NCBI RefSeq assembly: GCF_018263855.1
Contig: NZ_CP073318.1
Span: forward strand, 2,170,001 to 2,234,000
From: Kutzneria sp. CA-103260
Lineage (GTDB): Bacteria; Actinomycetota; Actinomycetes; Mycobacteriales; Pseudonocardiaceae
Length of the DNA: 64,000 nucleotides
Reading direction: 5' to 3'
The first letter of the stretch is position 1; every line of letters starts with the position of its first letter. This document shows positions 60,671-64,000 of this stretch, piece by piece. A program made the position numbers and the translations under genes. The notes under the pieces were generated by a model. It was not told where the DNA came from. It saw nothing but the letters and a program-made list of their open reading frames with translations, and made no database searches.

Positions 60671-63613
60671 ATGCGCCTGGTCGTGAAACAGGCCCCCGAC
60701 CGGATCGGGGGAGAGCTGGCGGTGCCCACCTCCAAGTACCACGCGCACCGCGGGCTGATTCTCGCCTCACTGGCCCCGGGGGTGAGCCGGCTGGTCGGGC
60801 TGTCCGCCGCCGGGCACGTCCGGCACACCATCGCCGCCCTGCGCGGCCTGGGCGTGCGGGTCGAGGTGGACGGCAACGACTACGTCGTGCACGGCGGCCG
60901 GTACGCGCCGCGCCGGTCGGAGATCTCCGTCGGCAGTTCCGGCACCACTCTCTACTTCCTCACCGGGCTGGCCAGCCTGGCGGAGTCGCCGGTTACGATT
61001 GTGGGACAGCGCTATTTCCAACGCCGTCCGATACGGCCGCTGCTGGCGGCTCTCACGCAGATGGGCGTCGAGTTGTCGGCGCCGACCGGATGCCCGCCGG
61101 TGGCCGTGACGCCTCGGCGTCCGACCGGCGGACGCGTGAGCATAAAGGGAACGCTGTCCCAGTGGATATCCGGACTGCTGATCCTTGCCCCTTTTTCCAC
61201 CGGACCGAGCGTCATCACGGTCGAGGGCGAGTTCAACGAACGTTCGTACGTCGATCTGACGGTCCGGATGATGCGGGAGTTCGGCCTGCACGTCGAGGTG
61301 TCGCCGGACGGCCGCCGCTACGAGATCGAGGGAAACCAGCAGCCCCATCCGGCCACCGTGACGCTGCCGCCGGACATCGGCGCGGCCGCCTTCGGGCTGG
61401 CGGCGACCGCCCTGCACCCCAGCGACGTGCTGTTCCGCGGCCTGCCGGCGGCGCCGGCCACCGAGGTCGACCACCCCGAGGCCGACCTGCTCCAGATCGT
61501 CGCCGACATGGGCCTGCCGATGACCGCCGACCCGGCCACCGGCATGGTCCGGGTGCGCCACGACGGCATCCGGCTCGCACCGGCCACAGTGGACTGCCGG
61601 TCGGTGCCGGACATGCTGCCGGTGCTGTCCGTGCTGGGCGCGGTGGCCGACGGCACAACGGTTTTCGACAACGTGGCGCACGTCCGGCTCAAGGAGTCCG
61701 ACCGGGTCGCCGCGATGCTCCAGCTCAACCGGATGGGCGCCCGTCTGGAGCAGGAGGGCGAGCAGTTGCGCTGCCACGGCGTGGACCGGCTCACCGGCGC
61801 GGACCTGTCGTCGTTCAACGACCACCGGGTGCTGATGGCGCTGGCCGTGGCCGGCACCGCCGCCGAGGGCGAGACCCGGCTGACCTTCCCCACCGCGTAC
61901 CGCATCTCCTACCCGCGTTTCCCGGAGGAGATGGGCAACATCGGGCTGGCCATGTCGGTGGCCACCGGCCGCGCGACCCGGCCCCGCCGCGAGCAGGCCG
62001 TGCCCACGCCGTCGAAGGCCGCCGCTGTGCCGATCGGGACCCGGCTGCGCCGGCTGGCCGAGCAGCAGCCGGACGGGACCGCTGTGATCGACGCGGGGAT
62101 CGACGGCGTGGAGCGGGTGCTGACCTGGCGTGAGCTGGACGAGCAGGTGGACCGGATCGCCGCGCTGCTGCTGGATCTCGGCGTCGCGCCGGGGGAGCCC
62201 GTCGCCTACCAGCTGCCCAACCAGGCCGAGTTCGTCGCGCTGGCGCTGGCGGTGGCCCGCATCGGCGCGGTCAGCTGCCCGCTGATGCCGATGCTGCGCC
62301 GCCGCGAGACCACGTTCATGCTGGCCAAGTCCGGAGCCCGGGTGTTGGTGGTGCCACGGGAGTTCCGCGGTCGTGACTACCCGGCCGAGATCGCCGAGCT
62401 GCTGGCCGGTGAGAAAACCTTGGCCGTGGAACATGTTCTGGTCATTGGTGGCACGGATGTCCCGGGGCAGAAGGACTTCGCGGCGGCGGTTGAGGCCGTC
62501 ACACCCGACCCGGCCGCGATCGACCGCCGGCGCGCGGCCGTGGAGGGCCCGGCGCAGCTCCTGTTCACGTCCGGCACCTCGGGCGAGCCGAAGGGCGTGC
62601 TGCATCGGATGAGCACCCTGACCCGGGCCGCCGCGATGGAGATCCGCCACCTCGGGCTGACTGTCGAGGACCGGGTGTTCGTGCCGTCACCGCTGGCCCA
62701 CCAGACCGGCTTCCTCTATGGCATGTGGGTCGCGCTGGTGCTGGGCGCGCCGGTGATCCTCCAGCCGGTGTGGGACGGCCGCACCGCGCTGGCCCTGCTG
62801 CGCCGGCACCGCGGCACCTTCGTGCAGGCCGCCACCCCGTTCCTCAGCGACCTCGTGGACGCCGTCGAGCAGACCGGCGACGAGCCCACCGACCTGCGAA
62901 TCTTCGTGGCCACCGGCGCTGCCGTGCCCCGTGGCCTGGCCGAGCGGGCCACCCGCACGCTGGGCGCGGCCGTCTGCGGGGCCTGGGGCTCCACCGAGAC
63001 CTGCCTGGGCTCGCTGTCCGCGCCCGGCGACGAGCCGGCCAAAACCTGGGGCACCGACGGCCGGGCGCTGCGCGGCATCCGGCTGCGGGTCACCGACGAC
63101 GAAGGCAACCCGCTGCCGTCGGGCCAGCAGGGCAACTTCGAGGTCAACGGGCCGTGTGCGTTCATCGGCTACCTGGACCGTCCGGAGTGGACGGACGAGG
63201 CGCTGACCCCGGACGGCTGGTACCGCACCGGCGACCTCGCGGTCATCGACGACTCCGGCTACGTGCGGATCAACGGCCGGGTCAAGGACATCGTCAACCG
63301 GGGTGGCGAGAAGGTGCCGGTGGCCGAGATCGAGCAGCTGCTGCACACCCACCCCGCCGTGCGCGAAGCGGCCGTGGTGGCCATGCCCGACCCGCGCTTG
63401 GGCGAGCGGGCCTGCCTGTTCGCGGTGGCCGGCGAGGAGTTCGACCTGGCCGAGATGCGCCGGTTCCTGGACTCCCGCCAGGTGGCCAAGCCGTACTGGC
63501 CGGAACGGCTGGAGAAAGTGCCGGCGCTGCCGCGCAATCCCACCGGCAAGGTGCAGAAGTTCCTTCTGCGCGACCGAATCCGTCAGCTGATCGACACCGA
63601 GGATGGATCGTGA
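60671..63613 (+). CDS. EPSP-synthase-like domain fused to an acyl-CoA/AMP ligase
   Basis: 980 residues. Residues 1-435 form an AroA fold: Lys22 and Arg27 (SKYHAHR), LSQWISG at 162-168, Asp314 (SVPDMLPV), KESDR at 341-345 and DHRV at 384-387. Two changes stand out: Ser23 of normal AroA is Tyr23, and the NAGT loop reads SSGT (89-92). Residues 450-980 form an ANL ligase with TSGTSGEPKG at 633-642, GAWGSTET, WYRTGDLAVID and NPTGKVQK. Ligation and an AroA-like elimination on shikimate are the steps that start cyclohexanecarboxyl-CoA biosynthesis in ansatrienin-type pathways, where they are separate proteins as I recall. Confidence 0.9.
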   Translation: MRLVVKQAPDRIGGELAVPTSKYHAHRGLILASLAPGVSRLVGLSAAGHVRHTIAALRGLGVRVEVDGNDYVVHGGRYAPRRSEISVGSSGTTLYFLTGLASLAESPVTIVGQRYFQRRPIRPLLAALTQMGVELSAPTGCPPVAVTPRRPTGGRVSIKGTLSQWISGLLILAPFSTGPSVITVEGEFNERSYVDLTVRMMREFGLHVEVSPDGRRYEIEGNQQPHPATVTLPPDIGAAAFGLAATALHPSDVLFRGLPAAPATEVDHPEADLLQIVADMGLPMTADPATGMVRVRHDGIRLAPATVDCRSVPDMLPVLSVLGAVADGTTVFDNVAHVRLKESDRVAAMLQLNRMGARLEQEGEQLRCHGVDRLTGADLSSFNDHRVLMALAVAGTAAEGETRLTFPTAYRISYPRFPEEMGNIGLAMSVATGRATRPRREQAVPTPSKAAAVPIGTRLRRLAEQQPDGTAVIDAGIDGVERVLTWRELDEQVDRIAALLLDLGVAPGEPVAYQLPNQAEFVALALAVARIGAVSCPLMPMLRRRETTFMLAKSGARVLVVPREFRGRDYPAEIAELLAGEKTLAVEHVLVIGGTDVPGQKDFAAAVEAVTPDPAAIDRRRAAVEGPAQLLFTSGTSGEPKGVLHRMSTLTRAAAMEIRHLGLTVEDRVFVPSPLAHQTGFLYGMWVALVLGAPVILQPVWDGRTALALLRRHRGTFVQAATPFLSDLVDAVEQTGDEPTDLRIFVATGAAVPRGLAERATRTLGAAVCGAWGSTETCLGSLSAPGDEPAKTWGTDGRALRGIRLRVTDDEGNPLPSGQQGNFEVNGPCAFIGYLDRPEWTDEALTPDGWYRTGDLAVIDDSGYVRINGRVKDIVNRGGEKVPVAEIEQLLHTHPAVREAAVVAMPDPRLGERACLFAVAGEEFDLAEMRRFLDSRQVAKPYWPERLEKVPALPRNPTGKVQKFLLRDRIRQLIDTEDGS

Positions 63614-64000
63614 GCATGGACGAGACGGCCTTCCGCGCGCTGGCCGAGGAGGTCGAGGACTTCGTCCGCGGCCCCGGCGAGCGGTACGCGGAGCAGATCG
63701 AGCGCACCGGCGAGGTGCCCGCGGGGCTGCGGCAGGAGCTGCGCGAGCGGGGTTACCTGAGCCTGGCCGCCCCGGTGGAGTACGGCGGCCGGGGCCTGGA
63801 CTTCCCGCGCTACCTGGAACTGGTCGAGCTGTTCTCGATGTCGCACGCCTCACTGCGGATGATCGTCCACGTGCACAACGGGGTGTGGCGGGCCATCGAC
63901 CAGTTCGCCACCGCCGAGCAGCGCAACCGCTTCGTGCTGCCGGCCATCGCCGGGGACCGGGTGGTCGCCTTCACGCTCACCGAGCCGACCGCCGGCACCG
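63610..64000 (+). CDS. acyl-CoA dehydrogenase, 3' truncated by window edge
   Basis: About 130 residues visible. The GTG at 63610 overlaps the previous stop as GTGA; an ATG at 63616 is the alternative. N-terminal helical part (ETAFRALAEEVEDFVRGPG, LRQELRERGYLSLAAPVEYGGRGLDF) and AFTLTEPTAGT, the start of the FAD-binding middle domain with the TEP-AG-T motif, are typical. Translationally coupled to the AroA-ligase gene, so it acts on the CoA ester that gene makes, consistent with the dehydrogenation/reduction steps of a cyclohexanecarboxyl-CoA route. Confidence 0.9.
   Translation, partial: MSMDETAFRALAEEVEDFVRGPGERYAEQIERTGEVPAGLRQELRERGYLSLAAPVEYGGRGLDFPRYLELVELFSMSHASLRMIVHVHNGVWRAIDQFATAEQRNRFVLPAIAGDRVVAFTLTEPTAGT

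Noticed and set aside
1..64000. CRISPR arrays, tRNA/rRNA genes, IS elements, phage genes
   Set aside because: No evenly spaced repeats, cloverleaf, rRNA core sequence, transposase or integrase motif was seen by eye.

Overview
GC-rich, densely coded DNA with frequent GTG/TTG starts, stop/start overlaps of the ATGA and GTGA kind, an AfsR/SARP-type regulator, a HelR-type RNA polymerase recycling ATPase, a P450, twin-arginine-like export signals and an Rv0081-Rv0087-like operon. This points to a filamentous actinomycete, probably of the Pseudonocardiales (inference; no rRNA or tRNA gene is present to confirm it).

Layout. (1) 1-2071: 3' part of a HelR-like gene. (2) 2419-10751: secreted proteins, including a GH6 cellulase and an AA10-CBM2 lytic polysaccharide monooxygenase (LPMO) in tandem, a LacI-type regulator, a metallo-beta-lactamase-fold hydrolase and a secreted S33-type peptidase. 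(3) 11135-16265: SARP regulator, exported RhiA-like protein, cytochrome P450. (4) 16483-18834: TetR regulator divergent from an MDR oxidoreductase and a siderophore-interacting flavoprotein. (5) 18933-26330: a sulfation block with SDR, CysD and CysNC (PAPS supply), a SnoaL-like protein, an IclR regulator, a DUF1214 protein and a PAPS-dependent sulfotransferase. Three KstR-like TAGAAC boxes lie at its promoters. (6) 26504-30901: MFS exporter/HxlR pair and TetR/amidase pair, each with a clear palindromic operator. (7) 31124-47295: a probable hypoxia/dormancy island. It has two near-identical ArsR regulators, a seven-gene membrane complex resembling Mycobacterium tuberculosis Rv0082-Rv0087 whose large subunit has lost all four NiFe-ligand cysteines, a universal stress protein, three copies of a tiny protein family, two malic-enzyme-like NAD-domain proteins, a PEPCK homologue with a degenerate P-loop, and a stand-alone cytochrome oxidase subunit I. 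Related TTGC/GCAA elements precede several of these genes. (8) 47333-52868: a broken AraC gene, roadblock/longin-type proteins without a partner GTPase, and a 2.2-kb gene-poor stretch. (9) 52971-64000: three NodD-type LysR regulators beside the start of a biosynthetic cluster. The cluster has class I DAHP synthase, carboxylic acid reductase, an EPSP-synthase-like domain fused to an acyl-CoA/AMP ligase, and an acyl-CoA dehydrogenase that runs off the window. This set resembles shikimate-to-cyclohexanecarboxyl-CoA starter-unit pathways.

The three most interesting systems are the ArsR-linked island (an energy-converting complex without a NiFe site beside degenerate C4-metabolism enzymes), the sulfation block under shared boxes, and the AroA-ligase fusion cluster. 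All family assignments come from reading translated sequence by eye. No database search was run.
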